Numbered from the stretch's first letter, positions 19,246 through 29,042 are shown. The stretch is 64,000 nucleotides of DNA from Paracoccaceae bacterium (GCA_016936395.1 JAFGXY010000004.1:1-64000), one strand, 5' to 3'. The notes: a model not told the origin generated them from the letters alone. Numbers and translations: made by a program.

Positions 19246-19908
19246 CTATCGCAGAACGGGAACCGCCGGGCCCATCGCAGCAGAAACAAAGGCCGACACC
19301 TTGGCCGCATCCTTCACCCCAGGCGCGGATTCCACACCGGACGACACATCCACCTGCCGCGCGTTGGTCAGGCGGATCGCATCGGCCACATTATCCGGCG
19401 TCAGCCCGCCCGCCAGCATCCAAGGACGCAGCCAGCGGCGCTGCGCCACCAGCCGCCAGTCAAACGACAGACCATTGCCGCCCGGCAAAGCGGCGTCTTT
19501 CGGCGGCTTGGCATCGACCAGAATCTGATCGGCCACCAGCGAATAGTCGAACACTGCCGCCAGATCGCCCTCATCCGCCACGCCAACCGCCTTCATCACC
19601 GGCAGGCCATAGCGGGCGCGCACCTGGGCCACGCGATCCGGCGTTTCGTGACCGTGAAGTTGCAGCATATCCAGGGGCATGGCTTCGGTGATCGCATCCA
19701 GCGTTGCGTCGTCGGCGTCCACCACCAAAGCCACCTTTGCCAGACCTACCGGGGCAGCAAGGGCCAAGGCACGGGCCTCGGGGATGGTCAGGTGCCTTGG
19801 GCTTTTTGGAAAGAACACAAATCCCGCGTAAGCCGCCCCCGCTGCTGCCGCGCAGGCGATATCGGAAAGGGTCCGCAGACCGCAGATCTTGACCCGGATA
19901 TCTGTCAC
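19246..19908 (-). CDS. trpF: Phosphoribosylanthranilate isomerase
   Basis: TrpF catalyses the Amadori rearrangement of phosphoribosylanthranilate in tryptophan synthesis. The N-terminal VKICGLRT carries the catalytic Cys near residue 9. [19 protein letters not shown] and ILVDAKP follow, and the phosphate-binding end is [10 protein letters not shown] and [15 protein letters not shown] with the catalytic Asp. At 220 residues it has the usual length. It begins 3 bp after the lapA stop on the same strand and is probably cotranscribed with lapA and perhaps ihfB. Confidence 0.95.
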   Translation of the reverse strand: MTDIRVKICGLRTLSDIACAAAAGAAYAGFVFFPKSPRHLTIPEARALALAAPVGLAKVALVVDADDATLDAITEAMPLDMLQLHGHETPDRVAQVRARYGLPVMKAVGVADEGDLAAVFDYSLVADQILVDAKPPKDAALPGGNGLSFDWRLVAQRRWLRPWMLAGGLTPDNVADAIRLTNARQVDVSSGVESAPGVKDAAKVSAFVSAAMGPAVPVLR

Positions 19909-19911
19909 AGA

Positions 19912-20271
19912 TCAGCTTGCTTTGCGCTGGTCCAGCAGGGCAAGGATATCATCCTTGTGCTCGGCCTTGGCGTCACGCATCACGGCCAACTCCCGCTCCA
20001 ACCGGGTCACCTGACGCGACTTCGACACAGCAACCGAGCGGTGCTTGTGCTCGCGCAGCCACTCCCAGAAAAAGCCGATCAGCAGACCCGCCGCGATGCT
20101 GGCAAAGATCACCGCATACAGCGGCAGGTCGATCTGCAGCCCGAACCCGGCAAAGGCTGCAAGATCGTCCGGCATCGCCTTCAGGGTGACAAGGTCACGA
20201 TTGCCCAAGGCAACGGTCAACAGCACGGCGGCAAGGGCAACCAGGAAAAGATAACGCAAGTAGCGGATCAT
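19912..20271 (-). CDS. lapA: LapA / DUF1049 family membrane protein
   Basis: The 119-residue protein has two membrane segments (YLFLVALAAVLLTVALGN and LYAVIFASIAAGLLIGFFWE) and a basic coiled C-terminal tail (RLERELAVMRDAKAEHKDDI). This is the LapA layout, linked in E. coli to LapB and control of lipopolysaccharide synthesis, though the role here is not shown. It lies between ihfB and trpF, the usual alphaproteobacterial arrangement. Confidence 0.85.
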   Translation of the reverse strand: MIRYLRYLFLVALAAVLLTVALGNRDLVTLKAMPDDLAAFAGFGLQIDLPLYAVIFASIAAGLLIGFFWEWLREHKHRSVAVSKSRQVTRLERELAVMRDAKAEHKDDILALLDQRKAS

Positions 20272-20348
20272 CGGGGGAACCTCCGAAAACGGACATTTTC
20301 TCTGACTATCGGACCCGGCGTGCCTGTGCGCAAGCCAAAAGGCATGGA

Positions 20349-20633
20349 TCAGCCCTTGCCGTTCAATCTGTCGCGGAGAAGCTTGCCGGTCTTGAAGAAC
20401 GGAACCTTCTTGTCTTCCACCTCGACCGCTTCGCCGGTGCGCGGGTTACGCCCGACCCGGGCATCGCGCGCCTTGACGGAAAACGCGCCAAAGCCGCGCA
20501 GTTCCACCCGGTCTCCCTTGGCGAGGGCCTCAATGATCTCTTCAAACACGGTGCTGACGATGCGCTCGACGTGGCGCTGCGTCAGATGCGGATTTTCATC
20601 CGCAATTTTCTGGATCAGTTCCGAACGGATCAT
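20349..20633 (-). CDS. ihfB: Integration host factor subunit beta
   Basis: IHF-beta forms with IHF-alpha a sequence-specific DNA-bending protein used in recombination, replication and promoter architecture. The 94-residue protein starts [19 protein letters not shown] and contains the HU/IHF signature [12 protein letters not shown]. Its beta arm includes the proline that intercalates, and [13 protein letters not shown] closes it. The start at 20633 is chosen from the family; the upstream extension has no support. IHF may also serve the tyrosine integrases of the two mobile elements. Confidence 0.95.
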   Translation of the reverse strand: MIRSELIQKIADENPHLTQRHVERIVSTVFEEIIEALAKGDRVELRGFGAFSVKARDARVGRNPRTGEAVEVEDKKVPFFKTGKLLRDRLNGKG

Positions 20634-20765
20634 CCGAAGTGTCCCCCCTGTGGTCGGTTCGCTGTCTTGCACAAGCTGCCGCCACTGTCATTGGTTCCGC
20701 TGACTATAGACAAAAATCATCTTGCCACACAAATGAAAATGCTGAAATCCCCGTGCCATACGGAT

Positions 20766-20789
20766 AGGCCCCACCTTTCGGCGGGGCCT
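20766..20789 (-). terminator. Hairpin downstream of rpsA
   Basis: AGGCCCC (20766-20772) pairs with GGGGCCT (20783-20789), with CC/GG pairs extending inward. It lies 26 bp past the rpsA stop. No clear T run follows on the minus strand, so termination strength is uncertain. Confidence 0.5.
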
Positions 20790-20814
20790 GTCTCAACCAA
20801 AACGGGTTATTTGA

Positions 20815-22497
20815 TCAGTTCTTGTCGGCTTTCAAAGCGGCGCTCAGAATATCGCCAAGGCTTGCGCCCGAATCGGACGAGCCATACTGCTCAACCGCTT
20901 CTTTCTCTTCGGCAATCTCACGTGCCTTGATCGACAGACCCAGACGGCGGGTTTTCGGGTCGATGTTGGTCACGCGCACGTCAACCTTGTCACCAACCGA
21001 GAACCGCTCGGGGCGTTGGTCGCCACGGTCACGGCTCAGGTCGCTGCGGCGGATGAACGACTTGGCGCCGTTGTATTCCACCTCAACACCACCGTCTTCG
21101 ATCGCGGTCACTTCGACCGTGATCACGGACCCGCGCTTCACGCCGTCAACCGCATCGGTAAAGGTGTCGTCGCCCAGTGCCTTGATCGACAGCGAGATAC
21201 GCTCTTTCTCGACATCAACCTCAGACACTGCGGCCTTGACGACATCGCCCTTGCGATAGTTGGCAATCGCGTCTTCGCCGCGCTGGTCCCACGACAGGTC
21301 GGACAGGTGAACCATGCCGTCGATGTCGTTGTCCAACCCGATGAACAGGCCGAATTCGGTGATGTTCTTGACTTCGCCCTCGATGGTCGAACCCACCGGG
21401 TTGTTCTCGGCGAACACTTCCCACGGGTTGCGCTGGGTTTGCTTAAGGCCCAACGACACGCGGCGCTTGGCGCTGTCGATTTCCAGCACCATGACGTCGA
21501 CTTCCTGGCTGGTCGAGACGATCTTGCCGGGGTGGACGTTTTTCTTGGTCCACGACATTTCCGAGACGTGCACAAGGCCCTCGACACCGGCCTCCAGCTC
21601 GACAAATGCGCCGTAATCGGTGATGTTGGTGACACGACCCTTGTGGACCGAGCCGATCGGATAGGCGCGTTCGACCGCATCCCACGGATCTTCCTGAAGC
21701 TGCTTCATGCCCAGGCTGATACGGTGGGTTTCCTTGTTGATCTTGATGACCTGCACTTTGACAGTTTCACCAATGGCAAGGATTTCCGACGGGTGGTTGA
21801 CACGACGCCACGCCATGTCGGTCACGTGCAGCAGGCCGTCAACGCCGCCCAGATCCACAAACGCACCGTATTCGGTGATGTTCTTGACCACGCCATCGAC
21901 GGTCTGACCTTCGGTCAGGTTGCCAATGACTTCGGCGCGCTGTTCGGCGCGGCTTTCTTCAAGGATGGCACGGCGCGAGACGACGATGTTGCCACGGCGA
22001 CGGTCCATTTTCAGGATCTGGAACGGCTGCTTCATGCCCATCAGGGGGCCGGCATCGCGCACGGGGCGCACATCGACCTGAGAGCCGGGCAAGAACGCCA
22101 CAGCGCCGCCAAGATCGACGGTGAAGCCACCCTTGACCCGGCCAAAGATCGCGCCTTCGACGCGGGTTTCCGAGGCATAGGCTTTTTCCAGACGGTCCCA
22201 AGCTTCTTCGCGCTTGGCCTTCTCACGGCTGATCTGGGCTTCACCGCGGCTGTTTTCAACTCGGTCCAGATAGACCTCGACTTCATCGCCGACATTGATG
22301 TCAGCCTGTTCGCCGGGGTTGGCAAATTCTTTCAGATCGATGCGGCCTTCCATTTTGTAGCCGACGTCGATGATGGCCTGGCCCGCTTCGATCGCGATGA
22401 CCCGGCCTTTGACAACAGACCCCTCTTCGGGTGTGTCAATTTCGAAGCTTTCCTTCAACAGGGCTTCGAAGTCTTCCATAGATGCTTTAGCGCACAT
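20815..22497 (-). CDS. rpsA: 30S ribosomal protein S1
   Basis: S1 helps the small subunit bind mRNA leaders. The 560-residue protein has six S1 OB-fold repeats. Examples are GRVIAIEAGQAIIDVGYKMEG, GAFVDLGGVDGLLHVTDMAW, GAFVELEAGVEGLVHVSEMSW and GLFIGLDNDIDGMVHLSDLSW. The acidic N-terminus MEDFEALLKESFEI is typical. The ATG at 22497 (MCAKASMEDF) has AAGGACT upstream; the internal ATG (MEDF) is an alternative. It lies downstream of cmk, with a nitroreductase gene inserted between, and upstream of ihfB. Confidence 0.96.
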   Translation of the reverse strand: MCAKASMEDFEALLKESFEIDTPEEGSVVKGRVIAIEAGQAIIDVGYKMEGRIDLKEFANPGEQADINVGDEVEVYLDRVENSRGEAQISREKAKREEAWDRLEKAYASETRVEGAIFGRVKGGFTVDLGGAVAFLPGSQVDVRPVRDAGPLMGMKQPFQILKMDRRRGNIVVSRRAILEESRAEQRAEVIGNLTEGQTVDGVVKNITEYGAFVDLGGVDGLLHVTDMAWRRVNHPSEILAIGETVKVQVIKINKETHRISLGMKQLQEDPWDAVERAYPIGSVHKGRVTNITDYGAFVELEAGVEGLVHVSEMSWTKKNVHPGKIVSTSQEVDVMVLEIDSAKRRVSLGLKQTQRNPWEVFAENNPVGSTIEGEVKNITEFGLFIGLDNDIDGMVHLSDLSWDQRGEDAIANYRKGDVVKAAVSEVDVEKERISLSIKALGDDTFTDAVDGVKRGSVITVEVTAIEDGGVEVEYNGAKSFIRRSDLSRDRGDQRPERFSVGDKVDVRVTNIDPKTRRLGLSIKAREIAEEKEAVEQYGSSDSGASLGDILSAALKADKN

Positions 22498-22650
22498 GCG
22501 TTGATCAGTCCTTTTTCATGGTTTTCTGGCCATGCGGTTGGCTCCGCCGGTCTTTGCTTGCCCTTCCAAAAACCACCAGACACCGGCAAAGCGGGCATGG
22601 CGAGTCCTGTCAGGATGCGCGCGTGTAGCCCGATCAGGCCTTGCTGGCAA

Positions 22651-22682
22651 GGAAAAGGCGGCTTCCAGACTCGGAAACCGCC
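22651..22682 (-). terminator. Intrinsic terminator of the nitroreductase gene
   Basis: On the minus strand GGCGGTTTCC pairs with GGAAGCCGCC (arms 22673-22682 and 22657-22666) around a 6-nt loop. TTTT (22653-22656) follows. It sits 19 bp past the stop at 22701 and isolates this gene from rpsA. Confidence 0.75.
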
Positions 22683-22700
22683 GCATCCCGAATGTGCTGG

Positions 22701-23330
22701 TCAGGCGACTTCGCTGACCATGGCATCCAGCGGTCGGCGCACCTTCTTGGCCCCAAGAAGCCAGTCGCCTTCGGTCGCGCGATAGCCCAGCGGCAACAGC
22801 GTGACCGACCGCAGGCCGCGCGCCCGCAGGTCAAGAATGTCATCCACCTGCGCCGGGTCAAAGCCTTCCATCGGGGTGCTGTCGACGCCTTCAAAGGCCG
22901 CCGCCGTCAGCGCCATGCCAAAGGCGATATAGGCTTGCCGCGCGGCATGCTCAAAGTTCACCTCGGGCGGACGCGGCAGATAGGTCGCCTTGAGCCGTTC
23001 ATAATAGCCGGTCAACGTCTCGGACGCGCCGCGCTCGGCCGCGGTCTGGGCCACCACCGCGTCAATCCGCTCGGCGGTGTAATTGTCCCATGCGGCGAAG
23101 ACCAGGACATGGCTGCCATCGGTGATCTGCGCCTGATCAAAGGCCACGGCGCGCAGCTTTGCCTTCACCTCGGGGTTGGTGACGACGATCACCTCGAACG
23201 GCTGCAACCCGCTGGAGGTCGGGGCAAGCTGCACCGCCTTCAGGATACGGTCCACCTTGTCTTGTGGCACGGCTTTGGCCGGGTCCATCTTTTTGGTGGC
23301 GTAGCGCCAGTTCAGCTTTTCAGTCAGCAT
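22701..23330 (-). CDS. Nitroreductase family NAD(P)H-dependent oxidoreductase
   Basis: The 209-residue flavoprotein begins MLTEKLNWRYATKKMDPAKAV. It shows the nitroreductase pattern: RYATKKMDP, then LAPTSSGLQPFEVIVVTNPEVK near residues 35-58 contacting FMN. EARQAYIAFG-like AARQAYIAFGMALTAA and PMEGFDP follow. The C-terminus SVTLLPLGYRATEGDWLLGAKKVRRP matches NfsB-like enzymes, which reduce quinones or nitro compounds; the true substrate is unknown. The ATG at 23330 is the family start. It sits between cmk and rpsA with its own terminator. Confidence 0.88.
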   Translation of the reverse strand: MLTEKLNWRYATKKMDPAKAVPQDKVDRILKAVQLAPTSSGLQPFEVIVVTNPEVKAKLRAVAFDQAQITDGSHVLVFAAWDNYTAERIDAVVAQTAAERGASETLTGYYERLKATYLPRPPEVNFEHAARQAYIAFGMALTAAAFEGVDSTPMEGFDPAQVDDILDLRARGLRSVTLLPLGYRATEGDWLLGAKKVRRPLDAMVSEVA

Positions 23331-23471
23331 CGGGGACGTCCTTTTCTGCAAGGCCTGCACGCTTGCAGGTCTTCTGTGTCAACGCACAGATAAGCATCCC
23401 GGTCCCGGCAACCATGGCCGTTCGCGCACAGGGACTGTGCTGACCGTGGCTTTATTGAAGCGTGGCCGAAT

Positions 23472-24071
23472 TCAACCGCGACGGTGTTCGCCGCGCCGGG
23501 CTGCAATCACAGCCACGGCGCGGTCAACGGCCTCGTCGATGGTCATGGCGCTGGTGTCCAGAATCACCGCATCCTGCGCCGGGCGCAGCGGGGCGTCGGC
23601 GCGGCCCATGTCGCGGGCATCGCGCTCTTGCACCTCGGCCAGAACCACGGCCTCGTCCCCCCCCACCTCGCACCAGCGACGGTGCGCGCGCACCTGCGGG
23701 CTGGCGGTGACATACAGCTTTGCCTCGGCCTCTGGGCAGATCACCGTGCCGATGTCACGGCCATCCAGCACGGCCCCGCCTTGCCGACGGGCAAAGCGGC
23801 GCTGGAAATCGACCAAAGCGGCCCGCACTTCGGGGATTGCCGCCACCCGCGAGGCTGCCTGGCCGGCCTCAAGGCTGCGCAGATCAGCACGGGTCAGGTC
23901 TTCGGGGCGCAAGCACCGCGCGGCCTGTGCCGGATCGCCACCCAGCACTCCCACCGCCCGATACAAAAGCCCGGTGTCCAGATGCGCAAAGCCGAACCGC
24001 GCCGCCACCGCCCGGCTGATGGTGCCCTTGCCCGCCGCCGCCGGACCGTCGATCGCGACTGTGAAGATCAT
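23472..24071 (-). CDS. cmk: Cytidylate kinase
   Basis: Cmk phosphorylates CMP and dCMP. The P-loop is [20 protein letters not shown] at the very start. [39 protein letters not shown] and the lid arginines follow. At 199 residues it is slightly short of the usual 210-225, with the N-terminal extension lacking. The start at 24071 places [10 protein letters not shown] as in relatives. cmk upstream of rpsA is a conserved order. Confidence 0.93.
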   Translation of the reverse strand: MIFTVAIDGPAAAGKGTISRAVAARFGFAHLDTGLLYRAVGVLGGDPAQAARCLRPEDLTRADLRSLEAGQAASRVAAIPEVRAALVDFQRRFARRQGGAVLDGRDIGTVICPEAEAKLYVTASPQVRAHRRWCEVGGDEAVVLAEVQERDARDMGRADAPLRPAQDAVILDTSAMTIDEAVDRAVAVIAARRGEHRRG

Positions 24072-24159
24072 GCCACCCTCCTTGGAACGTGGGCTTCTTA
24101 GCGTCGGCACCGCATGCGGTAAAGCCGGCAGCACCGGGCAGGCAACCCTTGGGGCGATC

Positions 24160-24639
24160 TTACAGCCGCCTCAGGTATTCGTGCGCCCGGCATGCCGGAT
24201 CAGACAGGCGCACAGGCCGTTGGTCGATCTTGACCCACAAGTCCGGATCGAAGGCCGGAAAGAAGGTATCGGCATCCGCGACCTCAAGATCAACCTCGGA
24301 AATCAGCATCCGGTGGGCCAGCGGCAGCATCTCGGCATAGATTTGCGCGCCGCCGATGCCGTAGATGCGCGGGTGCCCCTGCTCTTGCGCCAAAGCAATC
24401 GCCGCCGCCACCGAAGGTGCCACAACCTCGGCCACCGTTGCATTTGCCGAAACCACGATGTTGAACCGCTTGGGCAGCGGCCTGACCGGCAGGCCCTCCC
24501 ATGTGGTGCGGCCCATGATCACCGCCCCGCCCAGCGTTTCGCGCTGAAAGAACTTCAGATCCTCGGGAACATCCCAAGGGATCGCCCCCTTCCGGCCAAT
24601 GGCACCGTTGCGGTCCCGCGCGACAATCAGCGTGATCAT
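24160..24639 (-). CDS. folA: Dihydrofolate reductase
   Basis: FolA regenerates tetrahydrofolate with NADPH. The 159-residue protein starts [30 protein letters not shown]. The [12 protein letters not shown] part carries the active-site acidic residue, and [12 protein letters not shown] and [14 protein letters not shown] contact NADPH. It begins 3 bp after the thyA stop (24643), so thyA and folA are almost certainly one transcript. That fits because thyA oxidises the folate that folA reduces. Confidence 0.95.
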   Translation of the reverse strand: MITLIVARDRNGAIGRKGAIPWDVPEDLKFFQRETLGGAVIMGRTTWEGLPVRPLPKRFNIVVSANATVAEVVAPSVAAAIALAQEQGHPRIYGIGGAQIYAEMLPLAHRMLISEVDLEVADADTFFPAFDPDLWVKIDQRPVRLSDPACRAHEYLRRL

Positions 24640-24642
24640 GGC

Positions 24643-25476
24643 CTAGACCGCCACGGGTGCGGAAATCGCCGGATCGGGGACGTATCCCACCACCTCGAAA
24701 TCCTCATAGCGAAAGTCGAAGATCGACCGCACATCACGCATGATCCGCACCTGTGGCAGCGGCTTTGGGCTGCGTGACAATTGCAGGGCCACCTGATCAA
24801 GGTGGTTGGAGTAGATATGCGCATCACCGATGCTGTGCACGAAATCCCCCGGTTGATAGCCCGTCACATGTGCCAGCATCATCTGCAACAGCGCATAAGA
24901 CGCAATGTTGAACGGCACGCCAAGAAACATGTCCGCCGATCGCTGATAGAGTTGCAGGTGCAGCCGCCCGTTCAGAACCCGCACCTGCCACAGCGTGTGG
25001 CACGGCGGCAGCGCCATCCGCGGCACATCGCCGGGGTTCCAGGCCGAAACGATCATTCGGCGGCTGTCGGGGCTTGTCTTGATCGTGTCGATCAGCTGCG
25101 CGACCTGATCAATGCCGCGACCGAAATACAGCGGCTCGCCATCCTTGCTGTCGCCGGTCGGCACCAAAGCCGGAAACGCCCGCCATTGCTGGCCGTAGAC
25201 CGGGCCAAGGTCGCCATTTTCATCGGCCCATTCGTTCCAGATCGACACCCCGTTGTCGCGCAGATAGCGAATGTTGGTATCGCCGGACAGGAACCACAAC
25301 AGCTCATGAATGATTGACCGCAGATGCAGTTTCTTGGTGGTCACCAAAGGAAACCCATCCGACAGGCAATAGCGCGATTGCAGGCCGAAATACGAAATCG
25401 TGCCCGTTCCGGTCCGGTCTGTCGATGGCTCGCCGCAGTCAAGAACCGTGCGAAGCGCGTCGTGATACTGCTGCAA
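24643..25476 (-). CDS. thyA: Thymidylate synthase
   Basis: ThyA methylates dUMP using methylenetetrahydrofolate. Active-site Cys lies in [10 protein letters not shown], near residue 159. [40 protein letters not shown] and [12 protein letters not shown] are all present. No ATG lies at the family start; TTG at 25476 ([13 protein letters not shown], read as MQQYHDAL) has GGGAGACGAC upstream and gives 277 residues, close to the family norm. The longer reading to 25656 adds a 60-residue low-quality extension and is rejected. Confidence 0.93.
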   Translation of the reverse strand: MQQYHDALRTVLDCGEPSTDRTGTGTISYFGLQSRYCLSDGFPLVTTKKLHLRSIIHELLWFLSGDTNIRYLRDNGVSIWNEWADENGDLGPVYGQQWRAFPALVPTGDSKDGEPLYFGRGIDQVAQLIDTIKTSPDSRRMIVSAWNPGDVPRMALPPCHTLWQVRVLNGRLHLQLYQRSADMFLGVPFNIASYALLQMMLAHVTGYQPGDFVHSIGDAHIYSNHLDQVALQLSRSPKPLPQVRIMRDVRSIFDFRYEDFEVVGYVPDPAISAPVAV

Positions 25477-25779
25477 GTCGTCTCCCGTCTCTTGGAATGC
25501 TCGGCCAGCAAATGGCCAAGGCTTGCCCCCGTCTTCCCTCAGATCGCCGCTGCCACGGCACCCGCTGATATTTCGCGTCTTGCGAAGATTTTTCGAATCC
25601 CCTGATTGTGGCAGATATAGCGTAAGCTGATCGTCAGGATACGAGAGGTTGGGCAATCATCGCAAGGGTGCGCGGCAATTCTGCATCACGAACGGATGCA
25701 GGGGCATGGATTCGTTGACAGATTGCCGGGTTGCAGGCACTTTTATCCACAAAAGAACACTTAAAACGAGCAGGTAATC
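25477..25779. promoter_or_regulatory. Divergent thyA / surface-lipoprotein intergenic region
   Basis: This 303-bp gap separates thyA (minus) from the lipoprotein-Slam pair (plus). TTGACA at 25715-25720 matches a -35 hexamer, but the following AT-rich ACTTTTATCC lies about 20 bp away, so the promoter call is weak. GAGCAGG precedes the ATG at 25780. No RNA gene is seen. Confidence 0.35.
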
Positions 25780-26844
25780 ATGTATTGGCGTCTGATAGCG
25801 GCCCTAGCGGCCGGGCTTGCCGTTGCCGGCTGTGACGGGAACCCATTTGGCAATGAGGCTGACTGCCGGGAGAACCCGTTCAGCGATCCGGCCGAGTGCA
25901 CAGACGAACCCGCGCCCGATGAAGGCAGTGTGGCGGAACTGCCCGGCACTGTCGCGCCAAGCGCTGCCACGCCGATCTCGCGCTACGAAGCAAGAGACAG
26001 TGGCACAGGCGCTGGCTACGCCGAGAACATCACCTTCGACGCGACAACCAATACATTCACCGTCGACAACCTCGGCTTTGATGGCGACAACGCCTACAGC
26101 CAGTTGTCCTTCGTCGGAACGCCTCTTGCCACGCCCCTTGGTGATTTCAAGGTGTATGAGGCCGCTCCCTTCATCACCGACCCGGTCACCGGTGCAACCA
26201 TTCAGCAGTTCCAGCACCGCCTGCTGGCAGGTGTCAGCCGGACCAACGAAACCGAATTCGCTTTGGTGCGCACCGGCGCTTACATCAACTACGGCTTTGG
26301 CGGTTTCATCCTGAAGCGCAATGTCGCGGTGACGCTGCCGACCAGTGGTCAGGCCGGCTATACGGGCGGCTACGCCGGTCTGCGCGACTTCGAGGGCCGC
26401 GGCGGTCTGGAATACACCACAGGCGACATGTCCATTGCCATCGACTTTGACGACTTCAACGACGGCGATGCGGTGCAGGGTCAGATCACAAACCGCCGCA
26501 TCTTTGACATGAGTGGCAACGACATCACCAACACGGTCCTGAATGCCTGGAACACCGACCCGTCGGGACGGTATGCCCCCGCAACCGCATTGCCCACACT
26601 GATCTTTACAGTTGGCCCGAATGTGATTGATGCAAACGGCGAGTTGAACGGAAAGCTGACAAGCACTGTCGCGATGGCGGACGGGTCACGTTCCGCCTAT
26701 GAGGCAGGCAATTACTACGCCATCGTGTCAGGCGACAATGCAGATGAAGTGGTTGGCGTCATCGTTGTGACTTCGGAAGATCCGCGCACCGACAACGTGA
26801 CCGCGCGTGAAACCGGCGGTTTCATCCTGTATCGCCAGCCCTGA
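25780..26844 (+). CDS. Predicted surface lipoprotein, TbpB-like (Slam substrate candidate)
   Basis: The signal peptide MYWRLIAALAAGLAVAGC ends in a lipobox with the lipidated Cys at residue 18. The mature protein has a Cys-rich, acidic leader (CDGNPFGNEADC...CTDEP) and then a mainly beta region. It ends in a Gly-rich barrel-like segment with ETGGFILYRQP, and FGGFILKRN lies midway. Those features resemble the C-terminal lobe and 8-strand barrel of transferrin-binding protein B-like lipoproteins. The cargo cannot be told. It is followed 8 bp later by a Slam-type gene, so it is probably the lipoprotein that Slam moves to the cell surface. Confidence 0.7.
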   Translation: MYWRLIAALAAGLAVAGCDGNPFGNEADCRENPFSDPAECTDEPAPDEGSVAELPGTVAPSAATPISRYEARDSGTGAGYAENITFDATTNTFTVDNLGFDGDNAYSQLSFVGTPLATPLGDFKVYEAAPFITDPVTGATIQQFQHRLLAGVSRTNETEFALVRTGAYINYGFGGFILKRNVAVTLPTSGQAGYTGGYAGLRDFEGRGGLEYTTGDMSIAIDFDDFNDGDAVQGQITNRRIFDMSGNDITNTVLNAWNTDPSGRYAPATALPTLIFTVGPNVIDANGELNGKLTSTVAMADGSRSAYEAGNYYAIVSGDNADEVVGVIVVTSEDPRTDNVTARETGGFILYRQP

Positions 26845-26852
26845 TCCAAGCA

Positions 26853-28223
26853 ATGGATTTGCGCAAGGCCATATGGGCAGCGACCCTTGTCTTGGCAGCA
26901 CTGTCGATGGGCCACGTCCGGCCCGCTTTGGCCCAGACGGTGGTCTTGACGCCAGACAACCTTGAGCGTGCCGCCTTTGTGTTGTTGCGGCAAGGCCAAC
27001 CGGCGCGGGCCCTGGCCTTTGCCGAGGCCTTGTTGACGCAGTTTCCGCAAGATGCGACCGCGCTGATGCTGAAGTCGCGCGCCCAGCGCGACATGGCGCG
27101 CTATCCCCAGGCCGTTCACACCGCGCGGTTGTCATGGAGGCATGCCCAAACCGATCAGGACCGCTTTGGCGCTGCCCTAGCGGCAGCACAGGGGCTTGCC
27201 TCGGACGACAAGCGGTTGCTGGCGCAACTGTGGCTGCGTCGGGCCATGGACGTGGCCCCCACCCCCGAGGCACGGCACATCGCCATCACCGATTTCATCT
27301 ATGTCCGGTCGCGCACCCGGCTGTCGGTCGATCTGGACCTGTCGGTTCGGCCCTCATCCAACGTGAACAACGGCTCAGAGTCCGACACGCTCTGGTTTCT
27401 GGGTCAGCCCTTCACCTTGTCTGGTGACGCCAGGGCCCTGTCCGGTGTGAAGGCTAATCTGGGCGCAAGATTTCGCTGGCGGCTGGCTGAAAGCGAGACC
27501 GAAAAGACCGATCTGCGCTTCGAGGTCCAGCAGCAGATCGTCGCCTTGTCCGAAGAGGCCAAGGCGCAGGCACCCGCGGCCAAGGGGTCGGATTACGCCC
27601 TGTCGGGGGTCGAGACCGGGCTGGACCGGTATTGGCGCCCCTCTGCCCGGGGCGAAGCGATCGCAAGCCTGACCCTCGGACGCAACTGGTATGGCGGTGA
27701 TCCGATGTCTGCCTATGGCCGGGTCGATCTGGCCTATCGCCACAGGCTGACGGACACGCTGCACCTGTCCGGCAGTCTTGGCCTTGAACGGCAGGACCGT
27801 CAGGACGACGACCTGCGTTCGGCGACCGTGCGCAGCATCAGCTTCTCGGCAGCGGAACAGCTTGCCAACAAGGACAAGCTTATTCTGTCCGTCGCTGCCA
27901 ACGACACGCAATCGGCCTCAAGCGACATCGACCATACCGAACTTTTCGCCCGTCTGGGCTGGGACAGGGCGGCCCCGGTCGGTCAGGCACGCTTGTCAAT
28001 GGGGATCAGCGCCGGGGTGCGTGACTATGACCAATCCAGCTACAGCAGCGATGGCCGTCAAGACAAGACGCTTGGGGCCGACCTGAGCCTGGCCTTCGAC
28101 CAGATGGACTACCGGGGCTTCATTCCGATACTCAGCTTTGAAGCCCGCAAGACCCGGTCGAACGTCAGCCTGTATGACAGCACGACCAGAGGCATCGCGC
28201 TGTCGATCCGGTCGAAGTTCTGA
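26853..28223 (+). CDS. Surface lipoprotein assembly modifier (Slam), outer membrane protein
   Basis: The 456-residue protein has a signal peptide ending near PALAQ (residue 28). An N-terminal TPR-like helical region follows (residues 33-145: LERAAFVLLRQGQPARALAFAEALL). A C-terminal beta-barrel from about 150 then has alternating aromatic strands and ends in ...SIRSKF with terminal Phe. This is the Slam (DUF560) layout. In Neisseria, Slam proteins are needed to display lipoproteins such as TbpB on the surface. The gene directly follows a TbpB-like lipoprotein gene, so the pair probably works together. Homology-level confirmation was not possible here. Confidence 0.75.
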   Translation: MDLRKAIWAATLVLAALSMGHVRPALAQTVVLTPDNLERAAFVLLRQGQPARALAFAEALLTQFPQDATALMLKSRAQRDMARYPQAVHTARLSWRHAQTDQDRFGAALAAAQGLASDDKRLLAQLWLRRAMDVAPTPEARHIAITDFIYVRSRTRLSVDLDLSVRPSSNVNNGSESDTLWFLGQPFTLSGDARALSGVKANLGARFRWRLAESETEKTDLRFEVQQQIVALSEEAKAQAPAAKGSDYALSGVETGLDRYWRPSARGEAIASLTLGRNWYGGDPMSAYGRVDLAYRHRLTDTLHLSGSLGLERQDRQDDDLRSATVRSISFSAAEQLANKDKLILSVAANDTQSASSDIDHTELFARLGWDRAAPVGQARLSMGISAGVRDYDQSSYSSDGRQDKTLGADLSLAFDQMDYRGFIPILSFEARKTRSNVSLYDSTTRGIALSIRSKF

Positions 28224-28290
28224 CGCATCCGCCCTTACCCTTGCCGTCACAGGTGGCTAGACTGCCACAAAGACCACAGGGAGAGATACA

Positions 28291-28719
28291 ATGACGATCC
28301 GATATCTGCATACGATGGTCCGGGTACTGGACCTGGACGCCTCGCTGGCATTCTACCGGCTGTTGGGTCTGGAAGAGACCCGCCGCACCGACAGTGAGGC
28401 CGGCCGCTTCACCCTGGTCTTCATGGCGCCGCCCGGCCAGCCCGAGTGCCCCGTCGAGTTGACCCACAACTGGGACGGCGACACAGGTCTGCCCTCGGAC
28501 AGCCGTCACTTCGGCCATCTGGCCTATGAGGTGGACGATATCTATGCCACCTGCGCCCATCTGCAGGCCAATGGCGTCACCATCAACCGCCCGCCCCGCG
28601 ATGGCCGCATGGCCTTTGTCCGCAGCCCCGACAATGTGTCGATCGAGCTGTTGCAAAAGGGCAGCGCCCTGCCCCCGGCCGAACCATGGCTCAGCATGGG
28701 CAACACCGGCCACTGGTAA
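28291..28719 (+). CDS. gloA: Lactoylglutathione lyase (glyoxalase I)
   Basis: Glyoxalase I converts the hemithioacetal of methylglyoxal and glutathione to lactoylglutathione. The 142-residue protein begins MTIRYLHTMVRVLDLDASLAFYRLLG. The four metal ligands are at the expected places: His7, Glu56 in CPVELTHN, His76 in FGHLAYEV, and Glu119 in NVSIELLQ. GRPARDGRMAF-type residues (PRDGRMAFVRSPDN) bind glutathione. The ribosome-binding site AGGGAGAG is strong. Confidence 0.93.
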   Translation: MTIRYLHTMVRVLDLDASLAFYRLLGLEETRRTDSEAGRFTLVFMAPPGQPECPVELTHNWDGDTGLPSDSRHFGHLAYEVDDIYATCAHLQANGVTINRPPRDGRMAFVRSPDNVSIELLQKGSALPPAEPWLSMGNTGHW

Positions 28720-29042
28720 GCCGCTGAAAAGGGACCACTGGCCAAAGATCTGCGTGCCCTGAGAAAGCTTGCGAAGCAAACCGCCACCGGACACATGCGA
28801 TGTCGCGCGGTTTCCTCGCGGTTTCCTCTGGGCCCAAATACCCCCGCCGGAGGCTGTTTCCCTTGCGTCAAATCCCGGCGTCGATCTGAAGGCACCGTTT
28901 TCACAGCGCCGTCCAGGGTTGCCCGATCCCGCCAAGGGACAGGGAAGCCCGCGCCGCGGCGGTCTGTTACGCCTGACTTGTCATCCAAATGTTACCATCA
29001 TGGCGGTATGTGACGCCCCAGTGCATTCATACGGGGGTTTTC
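28720..29042. other. Intergenic region with dispersed repeat (28823-28855)
   Basis: This 323-bp gap holds a 33-bp copy of the dispersed repeat (28823-28855, core AAATACCCCCGCCGGAGGC). An 11-bp tandem GCGGTTTCCTC duplicated at about 28807-28828 precedes it. The repeat probably ends gloA transcription. The promoter of the VPLPA gene should lie in the last 100 bp; I see no certain hexamers. Confidence 0.55.
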
